Assembly (NCBI RefSeq): GCF_008119785.1
Contig: NZ_VSFA01000003.1
Coordinates: 124,001-188,000, forward strand
From: Micromonospora sp. MP36
GTDB taxonomy: Bacteria; Actinomycetota; Actinomycetes; Mycobacteriales; Micromonosporaceae
Direction: 5' to 3'
DNA length: 64,000 nucleotides
The translations under genes were made by a program, and so were the position numbers. How positions within the stretch are numbered: position 1 is the first letter of the stretch; each line of letters starts with the position of its first letter. This document shows positions 40,919 to 49,226 of the stretch, one piece after another. A model generated the notes under the pieces. The model ran no database searches. It was not told where the DNA came from and saw nothing but the letters and a program-made list of their open reading frames with translations.

Positions 40919-41716
40919 ATGCTCATCCTGCTGCCCCCGTCCGAGGGGAAGGCCGAGGCCGGCACCGGCCGGCGGCTGGACCTGTCCCGGCTCTCCCTGC
41001 CGGAGCTGACCCCGGCCCGGGAGGAGGTGCTGACCGCCCTGGTCGCGCTCTGCGCCGGGCCGGACGAGGCGGCGGCCCGGGCCGCGCTGGGCCTCAGCGA
41101 GGGACAGGGCGGCGAGCTGCGCCGCAACGCCCGGCTCCGCGCGGCGGCGACCGCCCCGGCGGGGCGGATCTACACCGGGGTGCTCTACGAGGCGCTCGAC
41201 CTGGCCTCGCTGTCGCCCACGGCGGAACGGCTGGCCCGCCGGTCGGTGCTGATCAGCTCCGGCCTGTGGGGCGCGGTACGCCTCGCCGACCGGATCCCGC
41301 CGTACCGCTGCCCGGTCGGGGCGCGGCTGCCGGGGATCGGCGCGCTGTCGGCGTACTGGCGTCGGGCGCTGGAGCCGGCGATGGCGGCGGCGGCCGGCCG
41401 GGGGCCGGTGCTGGACCTGCGCTCCGGCGCGTACGCGGCCACCTGGGCCCCACGCGGGGCGGTCGCGGAGCGCACGGTGACGGTGCGGGTGCTGCACGAG
41501 CGCGAGGTCGACGGGGCGCCGACCCGGTCGGTGGTGAGCCACTTCAACAAGGCCACCAAGGGCCGGCTGGTCCGCGACCTGCTGACCGCCGGCGCCCGGC
41601 CGCGCACCCCCGCCGCTCTGGTGGGCGCGCTGCGGGACCTGAAGTACACGGTCGAGGAGCAGCCGGCAGTGTCCGGCCGGCCACGCCAGATCGACGTGGT
41701 GGTTACGGAGCTGTAG
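40919..41716 (+). CDS. yaaA: YaaA family protein (peroxide stress, DUF328)
   Basis: A 265-residue member of the YaaA family; E. coli YaaA limits iron-dependent oxidative damage and binds DNA. The family signature LILLPPSEGK opens the protein. Other conserved parts are IYTGVLYEALDL, LISSGLWGAVRLADRIPPYR, LDLRSGAYAATW and SHFNKATKGRLVRDL. Length matches the family (about 250-260). Its ATG is 22 bp after the membrane protein stop, suggesting co-transcription, although no functional link is evident. Confidence 0.9.
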   Translation: MLILLPPSEGKAEAGTGRRLDLSRLSLPELTPAREEVLTALVALCAGPDEAAARAALGLSEGQGGELRRNARLRAAATAPAGRIYTGVLYEALDLASLSPTAERLARRSVLISSGLWGAVRLADRIPPYRCPVGARLPGIGALSAYWRRALEPAMAAAAGRGPVLDLRSGAYAATWAPRGAVAERTVTVRVLHEREVDGAPTRSVVSHFNKATKGRLVRDLLTAGARPRTPAALVGALRDLKYTVEEQPAVSGRPRQIDVVVTEL

Positions 41717-41812
41717 CCGCAATTTTTGCTCAAGGCTCGGGCGCAGCGGTTTCGCCATGCCGGCCAGGGGGCCACGGTAGGGGAACCCCGACGCCGACAA
41801 GGAGTTCCTCCG

Positions 41813-42478
41813 ATGGCCTCCGACTCCACGCTGCTCGACCGGCCGCACCGTTCGCTGCCGCCCCCACCGCTGGACTGGCTGACCCTGGCTGACGCGTTCG
41901 AGGTCGCCTGCCTGGTGCGCTGCACCCCGCCCCCGGCCATCGACGGCCGCCGCGCCGACACCGGCACCTACCGGGGCGGGGTGGCCGAGTTCAACCACGA
42001 GGCCGCGGCGCACCGGATGCGGCAGCTGCTCGGCCGCCTGGACGTGCCGGTGGAGCACGAGCTGACCACCGGCGGCCTGCGCCGCCGCTACGAACTGCAC
42101 CGGCTCTCCGTGCCCCGCGAGCACCGCACGGCGTACGCGATGCTGCTGGAGGCCGGCTGGCGGCAGGGCCGCCGGGAGCTGCTCGGCGGCCCGGTCCCCG
42201 GCGCCTCCCCGGCCCGGCGGGTGTGGCGGCCCCGGCTGGCCGCCGCGGCGTGGCGCGCGGCACTGCTGGCCGGCGGGCGGCACGTCCGCCGGCACTGCCT
42301 CGGTGTCCGGCTCACCGATCGGGACCTGGCCGCGGTGCTGGTCCGCAGCGCGGCGCTGCTGGACGTCCCGGCGGTGCTCCGGCCCGGCGGCGGCTGCTTC
42401 CTGGTGAGCGTGCCCAACGGCCCGCACCGCGCACGGATCGTGGACAGCGCCACCCTCGCCCCGGCGCCGGCCTGCTGA
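41813..42478 (+). CDS. Unknown protein, possibly a WhiA-like LAGLIDADG-type fold
   Basis: A 221-residue protein with two similar-looking halves. Residues 25-100 include TGGLRRRYELHRLSV and residues 140-210 include RLAAAAWRAALLAGGRHVRR and DLAAVLVRSAALLDVPAVLR. These resemble, by memory, the two-part N-terminal fold of the sporulation regulator WhiA (GLRRG.RYVVR and RAAFLAGG-type stretches), but no helix-turn-helix domain follows. Similarity is suggestive only and no search was run. ATG at 41813 has AAGGAG 8 bases upstream. No signal peptide or membrane segment. Confidence 0.55.
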   Translation: MASDSTLLDRPHRSLPPPPLDWLTLADAFEVACLVRCTPPPAIDGRRADTGTYRGGVAEFNHEAAAHRMRQLLGRLDVPVEHELTTGGLRRRYELHRLSVPREHRTAYAMLLEAGWRQGRRELLGGPVPGASPARRVWRPRLAAAAWRAALLAGGRHVRRHCLGVRLTDRDLAAVLVRSAALLDVPAVLRPGGGCFLVSVPNGPHRARIVDSATLAPAPAC

Positions 42479-42604
42479 GCCGTTCACCCGGCACAGCCCA
42501 CCCGCGCCGCTGCCGGGACCAGCCGCCCCCACCGCGCCGGGCGGGTACAGCTACCCGCCGGTTGGGCTTGCGCGGCGGCGGGTGCACGGCGCAGAGTGCA
42601 GCCC

Positions 42605-43567
42605 GTGAGCCGACGCTGGTCTGTGCGCGGCCGGCGGCGGACCCCGATGCCGGCGGCCCTGGTACTGCTGCTGGTGTCGACCCTCGGCGGGCTGGCCGGC
42701 TGCCGGGACGAGCCAACCCGGCCGGTGCGGATCCGGATCGCCACGGGCAGCCCGACCGCCGTCTACCACGCCTTCGGCCAGTCGCTGGCGGCGATCCTCA
42801 ACCGGGAGCTGCCCGGGGTGCAGGCCAGCGTGGTGGTCACCGCGGCCTCCGCGCAGAACGTGCGGCTGGTCGGCTCCGGCGCGGCGGAGCTGGGCTTCAC
42901 CCAGGCCGACGTGCTGCCGCCCCGGTCCCCTGAGCATCCCGCCGTGCTCGCCGTGGCCCGGGTCTACGACGACCTGCTGCACCTGGTCACCACCGCCGGC
43001 GGCTCGGTACGTACGCTGGCCGACCTGCGGGGCCGGCGGGTGTCGGTGGGCGCCGACGGCTCCGGCACCGAGGTGACCGCCATGCGGCTGCTGGAGGTGG
43101 CGCAGCTCGGCGGCGACCAGGTCCGGCAGGAGCATCTCGGCCTGGACGACTCCGTGGCGGCGCTGCGCGCCGGCCGGATCGACGCGTTCTTCTTCTCCGG
43201 CGGCCTGCCGGTGCGCGGCGTCGCGGAGCTGGCCGGCAGCACCGCCATCCGGGTGGTCGACCTGGGTGAGTGGACCGAGCCGCTGCGCCGCCGGTACGGG
43301 CAGGTGTACGTGACCCGGGACATCCCCCTCTCGGTGTACGGCGTGGACCCGGTCAGCACGGTGGCCAACCCGAACTACCTGATCGTCCGCGCCGACCTGC
43401 CGGAGGCGCTGGTGCGGGACCTGACCCGGCTGCTGATGGACCGCCGGGAGGAGCTGGCGGCGGCCCACCCGGCGGCCGGCCGGATGAGTCCCCGCTCCGC
43501 GATCGTCACCACCCCGCTCCCCCTGCACCCGGGCGCGGCGGGCTGGTACCGGTCGACCAAACCCTGA
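42605..43567 (+). CDS. TAXI-family solute-binding lipoprotein
   Basis: A 320-residue extracytoplasmic binding protein of the TAXI type used by some TRAP transporters. A lipoprotein signal ends at LAGC (C33), so it should be anchored outside the membrane. The binding fold starts RIRIATGSPTAVYHAFGQSL and continues VVVTAASAQNVRLVGSGAAE, VSVGADGSGTEVTAMRLL and IDAFFFSGGLPVRGV. No TRAP permease gene is in the window. It converges on a sensor kinase gene, suggesting it may present a ligand to that kinase (inference). GTG at 42605 or 42596 both fit. Confidence 0.85.
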   Translation: MSRRWSVRGRRRTPMPAALVLLLVSTLGGLAGCRDEPTRPVRIRIATGSPTAVYHAFGQSLAAILNRELPGVQASVVVTAASAQNVRLVGSGAAELGFTQADVLPPRSPEHPAVLAVARVYDDLLHLVTTAGGSVRTLADLRGRRVSVGADGSGTEVTAMRLLEVAQLGGDQVRQEHLGLDDSVAALRAGRIDAFFFSGGLPVRGVAELAGSTAIRVVDLGEWTEPLRRRYGQVYVTRDIPLSVYGVDPVSTVANPNYLIVRADLPEALVRDLTRLLMDRREELAAAHPAAGRMSPRSAIVTTPLPLHPGAAGWYRSTKP

Positions 43568-43591
43568 CGCCGGTGCCGCGTCAAACCGGCG
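43568..43591. terminator. Hairpin between convergent genes
   Basis: CGCCGGT (43568-43574) and ACCGGCG (43585-43591) form a 7-bp stem with a 10-base loop in the 35-bp gap between the TAXI and sensor kinase stops. It may end both transcripts. No T run is present. Confidence 0.5.
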
Positions 43592-43602
43592 GCGGTGCGG
43601 GC

Positions 43603-45051
43603 TCAGCCGGCGGCCGAGCGGACCCGCTCGGCCGGGTCGGTGCCGGTCGCGCCGGCGCCGCTCCCCCGCTCCGCGGCGGGGTCGTCCGGGCTCGGGAACC
43701 ACAGCTCGGCGACCAGGCCCCGGGGCTGGCCCTGGCGCATCGTCAACCGGCCGTCGGAGGCGTCGACCAGCACCGCCACGATGGTCAGCCCCAGCCCCGC
43801 CCCGTCCACGTTCTGCACGTCCGGTGCCCGCCAGAACCGCTCGGTAGCCTGGCCGAGCTGGCTGGCCGTCATGCCCGGGCCGGTGTCGCGCACCTGCAAC
43901 GCGATCCCCCCGTCGGCCGGGCGTACCGCCACGGTCACCTCGCCGCCGGGGTCGCTGAACTTGACCGCGTTGTCGATCAACGCGTCGAGCGCCTGGTCGA
44001 TCGCCGTCGGCACGGTCCGGGCGTACGCCGGCGCCGCGACCGTGTCGAGCCGGAGGTCGATGGACCGGTGCCGGGCCAGCGGCAGCCAGGCCGCCACCCG
44101 GGAGGCCGCGACCTCGGCGGCGTCCACGCTGACCCGCTGGTTCTCCGTCCGCTCGGCCCGGGCCAGGGTGAGCAGGGCGTCGAGCAGGGTGGCCAGCCGA
44201 TCCGTCTCCTCCAGCGCCAGCCGGTGCTCGGCGCGGCCGTCGTCGTCGGTCAGGCTCGGTCCCAGCTCCTCCACCCGTAGCCGGAGCGCGGCCAGCGGGT
44301 TGCGTAGCTGGTGGCTGGCGTGCGCCACGAACGCCCGCTGCCGGTCCATCACGTCGGACACCACGTCGGCCATGTTGTTGAAGCTCGCCGCCAGCCGGCG
44401 CAGCTCCGGCGGGCCGAGCCGGGGGCGTACCCGGGCGGTGCCGTCACCCTCGGCGATCTCATGGGTCACCGCGTCCAGCTCGGTGACCGGGCGGAGCACC
44501 CAGCCGGCCAGCCCGAACGCGGTCGAGACGCAGGCCAGCACCGCGAGCAGGCCGATCGCGGCCAGCAGCAGCCACCAGGAGGCCACGGTACGCCGGACGT
44601 TGCCGGGCGGAGTCACGGTGACCACCGCGCCGAGCACCTCGCCGCCGTCGGTGACCGGGACCGCCACCACCACCGGCCCGTCCACCCAGGGCCACACCGA
44701 GTCCGGTGCGCTGAACTGCTGGCCGGCCAGCGCGGTGTCCAGGGCGGCGGCCGTCCCCGGGCCGGACTCCCAGCTCACCGAGGCGGTCACGGTACGACCG
44801 TCCCGGTCGACCAGCGCGGCCCCGATGCCGTACAGGTCGTCGTAGGCGGCCAGTTCGCCGTCGAGCGGGCCGGCCCCGCCGCCGCGCAGCGCCGGGCCGC
44901 CGAGCGAGGCGAACCGGCTCGCGTCGGCGAGCCGGTCGGCCCGAACCCGGTCGGTCTCCCGGGTGGCCAGCGTGGCCGCCAGCGGCGTCTCCAGGGCCAG
45001 CAGCACGAGCACCATCAGCAGCAGGTAGCTGATCACCAGACGGCGCCGCAC
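43603..45051 (-). CDS. Two-component sensor histidine kinase
   Basis: A 482-residue membrane kinase. It has an N-terminal helix (about 6-28), an outer sensor region to about 155, a second helix (about 158-187), a HAMP-like linker, a HisKA domain with H247 in HASHQLRNPLAALRLR, and an ATPase domain with DNAVKFSDPGGEV, DTGPGM and GAGLGLTIVAVLV. The order matches TctE/PrrB-like actinobacterial kinases. It starts with GTG 10 bp after the response regulator stop, forming one operon. The convergent TAXI lipoprotein is a possible input. Confidence 0.93.
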   Translation of the reverse strand: MRRRLVISYLLLMVLVLLALETPLAATLATRETDRVRADRLADASRFASLGGPALRGGGAGPLDGELAAYDDLYGIGAALVDRDGRTVTASVSWESGPGTAAALDTALAGQQFSAPDSVWPWVDGPVVVAVPVTDGGEVLGAVVTVTPPGNVRRTVASWWLLLAAIGLLAVLACVSTAFGLAGWVLRPVTELDAVTHEIAEGDGTARVRPRLGPPELRRLAASFNNMADVVSDVMDRQRAFVAHASHQLRNPLAALRLRVEELGPSLTDDDGRAEHRLALEETDRLATLLDALLTLARAERTENQRVSVDAAEVAASRVAAWLPLARHRSIDLRLDTVAAPAYARTVPTAIDQALDALIDNAVKFSDPGGEVTVAVRPADGGIALQVRDTGPGMTASQLGQATERFWRAPDVQNVDGAGLGLTIVAVLVDASDGRLTMRQGQPRGLVAELWFPSPDDPAAERGSGAGATGTDPAERVRSAAG

Positions 45052-45061
45052 CCCAGCCCCC

Positions 45062-45718
45062 TCACTCGCCGCGGAGCCGGTAGCCGACCCCGCGTACGGT
45101 CTCCACCAGCGTCGGGTCGCCGAGCTTGCCCCGCAGCGAGCCGACGTGCACCTCGACCGTGTGCCGGTCCGCCCAGGTGGTGCCCCAGACGTCGAGCAAA
45201 ATCCGGTCCCGCGGCACCGCCACGCCGGGCTGCCGGGCCAGGGAGAGCAGGATGTCGAACTCCTTGCGGGTGAGCGTCACCTGTCGGCCGGCCACGCTGA
45301 CCGTCCGGCCGCCCACGTCGATGCGGACCGCGCCCGCCTCGATCAGGTTGCGCTCCGGCACGGTGTGGGCGGCCCGCCGCAGCACCGCCTCGATCCGCGC
45401 CTGGAGCTCCACCATCGAGAACGGCTTGACCACGTAGTCGTCGGCGCCCAGCCGGAGGCCGAGCACCCGGTCGCGTTCCTCGCCCCGGGCGGTCACCGCG
45501 ATGATGCCGAGCTGGCTGCTGCGCCGGCGCAACTCCCGGCACAGGTCGGTGCCGTCCCCGTCGGGCAGGGTCAGGTCGAGCAGCACCAGGTCGCAGGGGG
45601 CGGCGGAGAGCGCGGCTTCCACGGTGGCGGCGTGCTCCACCTCGTAGCCCCGCCGGATCAGCGCGGACGACAGGGCGCCGGCCACCCGACGATCGTCCTC
45701 GACCAGGAGGATCCGCAC
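45062..45718 (-). CDS. OmpR-family response regulator
   Basis: A 218-residue regulator with a receiver domain (DD at 8-9, phosphorylated D48 in LVLLDLTLPDGDG, T77 region VTARGEE, K98 in DYVVKPFS) and a winged-helix DNA-binding domain (LTRKEFDILLSLA, ADRHTVEVHVGSLRGKL, VRGVGYRLRGE). GTG at 45718 has GGAGG five bases upstream. It is the first gene of the regulator-kinase operon and divergent from the GT76-like gene. Target genes are unknown; the TAXI lipoprotein gene is a candidate. Confidence 0.94.
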   Translation of the reverse strand: MRILLVEDDRRVAGALSSALIRRGYEVEHAATVEAALSAAPCDLVLLDLTLPDGDGTDLCRELRRRSSQLGIIAVTARGEERDRVLGLRLGADDYVVKPFSMVELQARIEAVLRRAAHTVPERNLIEAGAVRIDVGGRTVSVAGRQVTLTRKEFDILLSLARQPGVAVPRDRILLDVWGTTWADRHTVEVHVGSLRGKLGDPTLVETVRGVGYRLRGE

Positions 45719-45836
45719 CCGTGCCTCCGTCCCTCGACCTGCTGCCCACGCATCGTGGCAGACCGGCGCGCGCGGCGGGAGCCCCGGGCACGCCATGGGT
45801 GGGGCGGGCCGAATCGGTGGGCTATGGTTCTGCCTT

Positions 45837-47099
45837 GTGTCCGCTCCCGCCCCCGCGTACGACGGGTCGTTCCGCCACGACGTCGACGCCCCCACCGCCC
45901 CGCAGCAACGCCCGGTCGACACGCGGACCCGCGCCGACGCGGCGGGCCGGACGGACGCCGCGGCCGAGGAGCGTCCGGGACGGGGCTGGCACCGTCACCC
46001 GGCGCTGGCGGCGATGGGTCTCTACGCCCTGCTGCGGCTCAGCGGACTGGTCGTCCTCGCGCTCTTCGCCCACCGGTCGGGCGCGGACTTCTGGTCGCTG
46101 CTGCACAGCCGCTTCGACGGCATCTGGTACGTGGGCATCGCCGACGACGGGTACGACACCGGGCTGGTCGGCCACCACCCGAAGTCCCACAGCACGCTGC
46201 CGAACCTGCCGTTCTTCCCGCTCTACCCGGGGCTGATCGCGGCGGTCGCCGCCGTCACCCCGTTCTCCACCCCGGTCGCCGCGCTGATCGTCGCCTGGAC
46301 GGCCGGCCTGGCCGCCGCGTGGGGCATCTACGCCGTCGGCGCGCACCTCGGCTCGCGCCGGGTGGGCCTGATCCTGGTCGCCCTCTGGGCGGTCCTGCCG
46401 CACGCCATCGTGCAGAACATGGCCTACACCGAGACGGTGTTCACCGCGCTCGTCGCGTGGACGCTCTACGCGGTGCTACGCCGGCAGTGGCTCACCGCCG
46501 GCCTGCTCTGCCTCGTCGCCGGTCTCGCCCGCCCGACCGCCACGACCCTGATCGCGGCAGTCGGGCTGGCCGCTCTGGTGGCGATCGTCCGCCGTCAGGA
46601 CGGCTGGCGGCCATGGGTGGGGGCCGCGCTCGCCCCGCTCGGCTACCTGGGTTACCTGGCCTGGATCGGGCACCGGCTGGGCTCGCCCAGCGCCTACTTC
46701 ACCATGCAGGAGAAGTACTGGCGGATCGGCTTCGACGGCGGCGCCTCGACGGTCAAGACGCTGAAGAAGGTGCTGATCGCGCCCACCTCGCTGCCCATGT
46801 ACGTGTCCGCCCTGCTGCTGGGTGTCGCGGTGGTGCTGATCGCGCTGCTCGTGCTGCACCGCTACCCGCTGCCCCTGGTGGTCTACTCGGTCACGTTCTT
46901 CCTGATCAGCATCGGCACGGAGAACTACTTCTGGGCGAAGGGCCGCTACCTGATGCCCGCCTTCGCGCTGCTCCTGCCGGTCGCCGTGGGGCTGACGAAG
47001 GCGCGACGGAGCACCGTGCTGGCCGTGTTCGGCTTCCTCGTGCTCGTCTCCGCCTGGTACGGCACCTACCTGAGCCTGCAGTGGAAATACTCCCCGTGA
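45837..47099 (+). CDS. PIG-V/GT76-like mannosyltransferase family membrane protein
   Basis: A 420-residue polytopic protein resembling PIG-V-type mannosyltransferases that use polyprenyl-phosphate-mannose outside the cytoplasm. A basic, disordered N-terminus of about 60 residues precedes about nine helices. The first large loop has FDGIWYVGIADDGYDTG and NLPFFPLYPGLIAAV, resembling the conserved W-Y/FFPLYP pattern of the family; LARPTATTLI and GRYLMPAFALLLP follow. GTG at 45837 was used although the ribosome site is weak. The gene is divergent from the response regulator gene. Confidence 0.78.
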   Translation: MSAPAPAYDGSFRHDVDAPTAPQQRPVDTRTRADAAGRTDAAAEERPGRGWHRHPALAAMGLYALLRLSGLVVLALFAHRSGADFWSLLHSRFDGIWYVGIADDGYDTGLVGHHPKSHSTLPNLPFFPLYPGLIAAVAAVTPFSTPVAALIVAWTAGLAAAWGIYAVGAHLGSRRVGLILVALWAVLPHAIVQNMAYTETVFTALVAWTLYAVLRRQWLTAGLLCLVAGLARPTATTLIAAVGLAALVAIVRRQDGWRPWVGAALAPLGYLGYLAWIGHRLGSPSAYFTMQEKYWRIGFDGGASTVKTLKKVLIAPTSLPMYVSALLLGVAVVLIALLVLHRYPLPLVVYSVTFFLISIGTENYFWAKGRYLMPAFALLLPVAVGLTKARRSTVLAVFGFLVLVSAWYGTYLSLQWKYSP

Positions 47100-47309
47100 C
47101 CCGCCCGGCGCGCTGACCGGCCGCCGACCCGGTGGCGGCGCCGCGCGGCAGGGGGCTCGTTATGCTACGCCGAGTCCGACTATCGGCCGGCCGATGCAGG
47201 CAGCCGGGTGTCGGCTGGTCCCGGCCCGCGCGGCCGCCTCGGTCCCCCGGCGCGGTCCGACGCACGGCTCCGCTGGCGCGACGGCGCGCCCGACGATGCG
47301 AGTTGATTG

Positions 47310-47861
47310 ATGACTGACACCAACGACCGTTCCCCGTCCGTGTTCGTCCACCCGACGGCCGACGTGGAGGACGGTGCCCAGGTCGGCGACGGCACCAAGG
47401 TCTGGCACCTGGCCCACATCCGGTCGAGCGCCCAGGTCGGTGCCGGTTGCGTGATCGGGCGCAACGTGTACGTCGACGCGAACGTCACCGTCGGCGACCG
47501 CGTCAAGATCCAGAACAACGTCTCGGTCTACCAGGGCGTCACCATCGAGGACGAGGTCTTCGTCGGGCCGTCCGCGGTGTTCACCAACGACTTCCGCCCG
47601 CGCGCCCAGAACCCGGACTGGACGATCACCCCGACCCTGGTCCGGCGAGGTGCCTCGATCGGCGCCAACGCCACCCTGGTCTGCGGCATCGAGGTCGGCG
47701 AGTACGCCATGATCGCCGCCGGTTCGGTGGTCACCAGGGACGTCAAGCCGTACCAGTTGGTGGTCGGCAACCCGGCGCGGCCGAAGGGCTGGGTCGACGA
47801 GAAGGGCGAGGTCGTCTCCCGGGACGTCGACAACCCTCCGGCGGGCCTGACCCAGGGCTGA
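47310..47861 (+). CDS. Hexapeptide-repeat N-acetyltransferase, WbpD/WlbB-like
   Basis: A 183-residue left-handed beta-helix acetyltransferase. The N-terminus FVHPTADVEDGAQVGDGTKV and the later KIQNNVSVYQGVTIEDEVF are typical of WbpD/WlbB proteins, which acetylate the 3-amino group of a UDP-2-acetamido-3-amino-uronic acid. FVGPSAVFTNDFRPRAQNP matches the catalytic-side loop. The nucleotide-sugar dehydrogenase gene converging on it would provide the uronic acid step; WbpB-like and 3-aminotransferase genes are not obvious nearby. ATG at 47310 is preferred over a TTG immediately before. Confidence 0.82.
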   Translation: MTDTNDRSPSVFVHPTADVEDGAQVGDGTKVWHLAHIRSSAQVGAGCVIGRNVYVDANVTVGDRVKIQNNVSVYQGVTIEDEVFVGPSAVFTNDFRPRAQNPDWTITPTLVRRGASIGANATLVCGIEVGEYAMIAAGSVVTRDVKPYQLVVGNPARPKGWVDEKGEVVSRDVDNPPAGLTQG

Positions 47862-47890
47862 GCGGCGGGCGGCCGGCCCCGTCGACGAGA

Positions 47891-47924
47891 GCGGGCCCTG
47901 ACCGGTGATCCGGTCAGGGCCCGC
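47891..47924. terminator. Bidirectional terminator, 15-bp stem
   Basis: GCGGGCCCTGACCGG (47891-47905) pairs perfectly with 47910-47924 around the loop TGAT. It lies in the 79-bp gap between convergent acetyltransferase and dehydrogenase genes. Confidence 0.88.
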
Positions 47925-47940
47925 GTCGCGTTGGCCGGGG

Positions 47941-49224
47941 TCAGCCGCCGATGACCACCCGGCGGACGCCCTCCCAGCGGGCCGGGTCGGTCACCCGACG
48001 CCCGTCCACCAGCACGGTCACGCCCGGCAGGTCGGCCGGGGTGAGGGTGCGGTACTCGGCGTGGTCGGCCTGGATGACGGCGGCGCCGACCGGCTCGCCG
48101 TCGTAGCCGGGCAGGCCGTGCGCGGCCAGCTCCTCGTTCGTGTACATCGGGTCGGAGACGTACGGCTTGGCACCCCGGGCCCGCAGCGCCTCCACGGTCG
48201 GGAAGACGCCGGAGAAGGCGGTCTCCTTCACGCCGCCGCGGTAGGCGGCGCCGAGCACCAGCACGCCCACGTCGGTCAGGTCGCCGTACGCGGCGGCGAG
48301 CAGGTCGACGGCGTACTGCGGCATGGCGGCGTTGGCCTCACGGGCCGAGCGGACCACGGTGGCGGCCGGGTCGTTCCACAGGTACATCCGCGGGTAGATC
48401 GGGATGCAGTGCCCACCGACGGCGATGCCCGGCTGGTGGATGTGGCTGTACGGCTGGGTGTTGCAGGCCTCGATGACCTTGGTGACGTCGACGCCCACCG
48501 TGTCGGCGAACCGGGCGAACTGGTTCGCCAGGCCGATGTTCACGTCCCGGTAGGTGGTCTCGGCGAGCTTGGCCAGCTCGGACGCCTCGGCCGAGCCCAG
48601 GTCCCAGACACCGTTCGGGCGGTTCAGGTCGGCCCGCTCGTCGAAGTCCAGCACCGCCTCGTAGAAGCGCACGCCGTGCGCGGCGGACGCCTCGTCGATG
48701 CCGCCGACCAGCTTCGGGTAGCGGCGCAGGTCGGCGAAGACCCGGCCGGTGAGCACCCGCTCCGGGCTGAACACCAGGTGGAAGTCCTTGCCGGCGGTGA
48801 GGCCGGAGCCCTCCTCCAGCATCGGCGCCCAGCGGTTGCGGGTGGTGCCGACCGGCAGGGTGGTCTCGTAGCTGACCAGGGTGCCCGGCTTGAGGCCACG
48901 GGCGATGGCCCGGGTGGCGTCGTCCATCCAGCCGAAGTCCGGCACGCCCTCGGCGTCCACGAAGAGGGGCACGACCACGACGACGGCCTCGGACTCGGCG
49001 ACCGCGGCGGCCGTGTCGGTGGTCGCGCTGAGCAGCCCGGCGGACACGGCCTCCTTGAGCTTGGTGTCCAGGTCGGTCTCACCGGGGAACGGCACCGCGC
49101 CGTCGTTGACCAGCTGCACGACCCGCTCGGAGACGTCCGCTCCGATCACCCGGTGGCCCTTGGACGCGAACTGCACGGCGAGCGGCAGCCCGATCTTGCC
49201 CAGGGCGACGACGCAGATGTTCAT
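47941..49224 (-). CDS. Nucleotide-sugar 6-dehydrogenase, WecC/WbpA-like
   Basis: A 427-residue UDP-sugar dehydrogenase that oxidises C6 of a UDP-N-acetylhexosamine to a uronic acid. The NAD domain opens VVALGKIGLPLAVQFASKGH; the conserved catalytic cysteine is C273 in VGGHCIPIYP. FSPERVLTGR and ETTYRDVNIGLANQFA also match the family. Whether the substrate is UDP-GlcNAc (WbpA role) or UDP-ManNAc (WecC role) is not decided; the WecB-like 2-epimerase at 58 kb makes UDP-ManNAc possible. An AGGAGG site lies in the end of the upstream glycosyltransferase gene. Confidence 0.88.
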   Translation of the reverse strand: MNICVVALGKIGLPLAVQFASKGHRVIGADVSERVVQLVNDGAVPFPGETDLDTKLKEAVSAGLLSATTDTAAAVAESEAVVVVVPLFVDAEGVPDFGWMDDATRAIARGLKPGTLVSYETTLPVGTTRNRWAPMLEEGSGLTAGKDFHLVFSPERVLTGRVFADLRRYPKLVGGIDEASAAHGVRFYEAVLDFDERADLNRPNGVWDLGSAEASELAKLAETTYRDVNIGLANQFARFADTVGVDVTKVIEACNTQPYSHIHQPGIAVGGHCIPIYPRMYLWNDPAATVVRSAREANAAMPQYAVDLLAAAYGDLTDVGVLVLGAAYRGGVKETAFSGVFPTVEALRARGAKPYVSDPMYTNEELAAHGLPGYDGEPVGAAVIQADHAEYRTLTPADLPGVTVLVDGRRVTDPARWEGVRRVVIGG

Positions 49225-49226
49225 GG

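Noticed and set aside
41726..41812. TTG-started extension of the WhiA-like protein
   Set aside because: Basic low-complexity sequence; ATG at 41813 has a good ribosome site.
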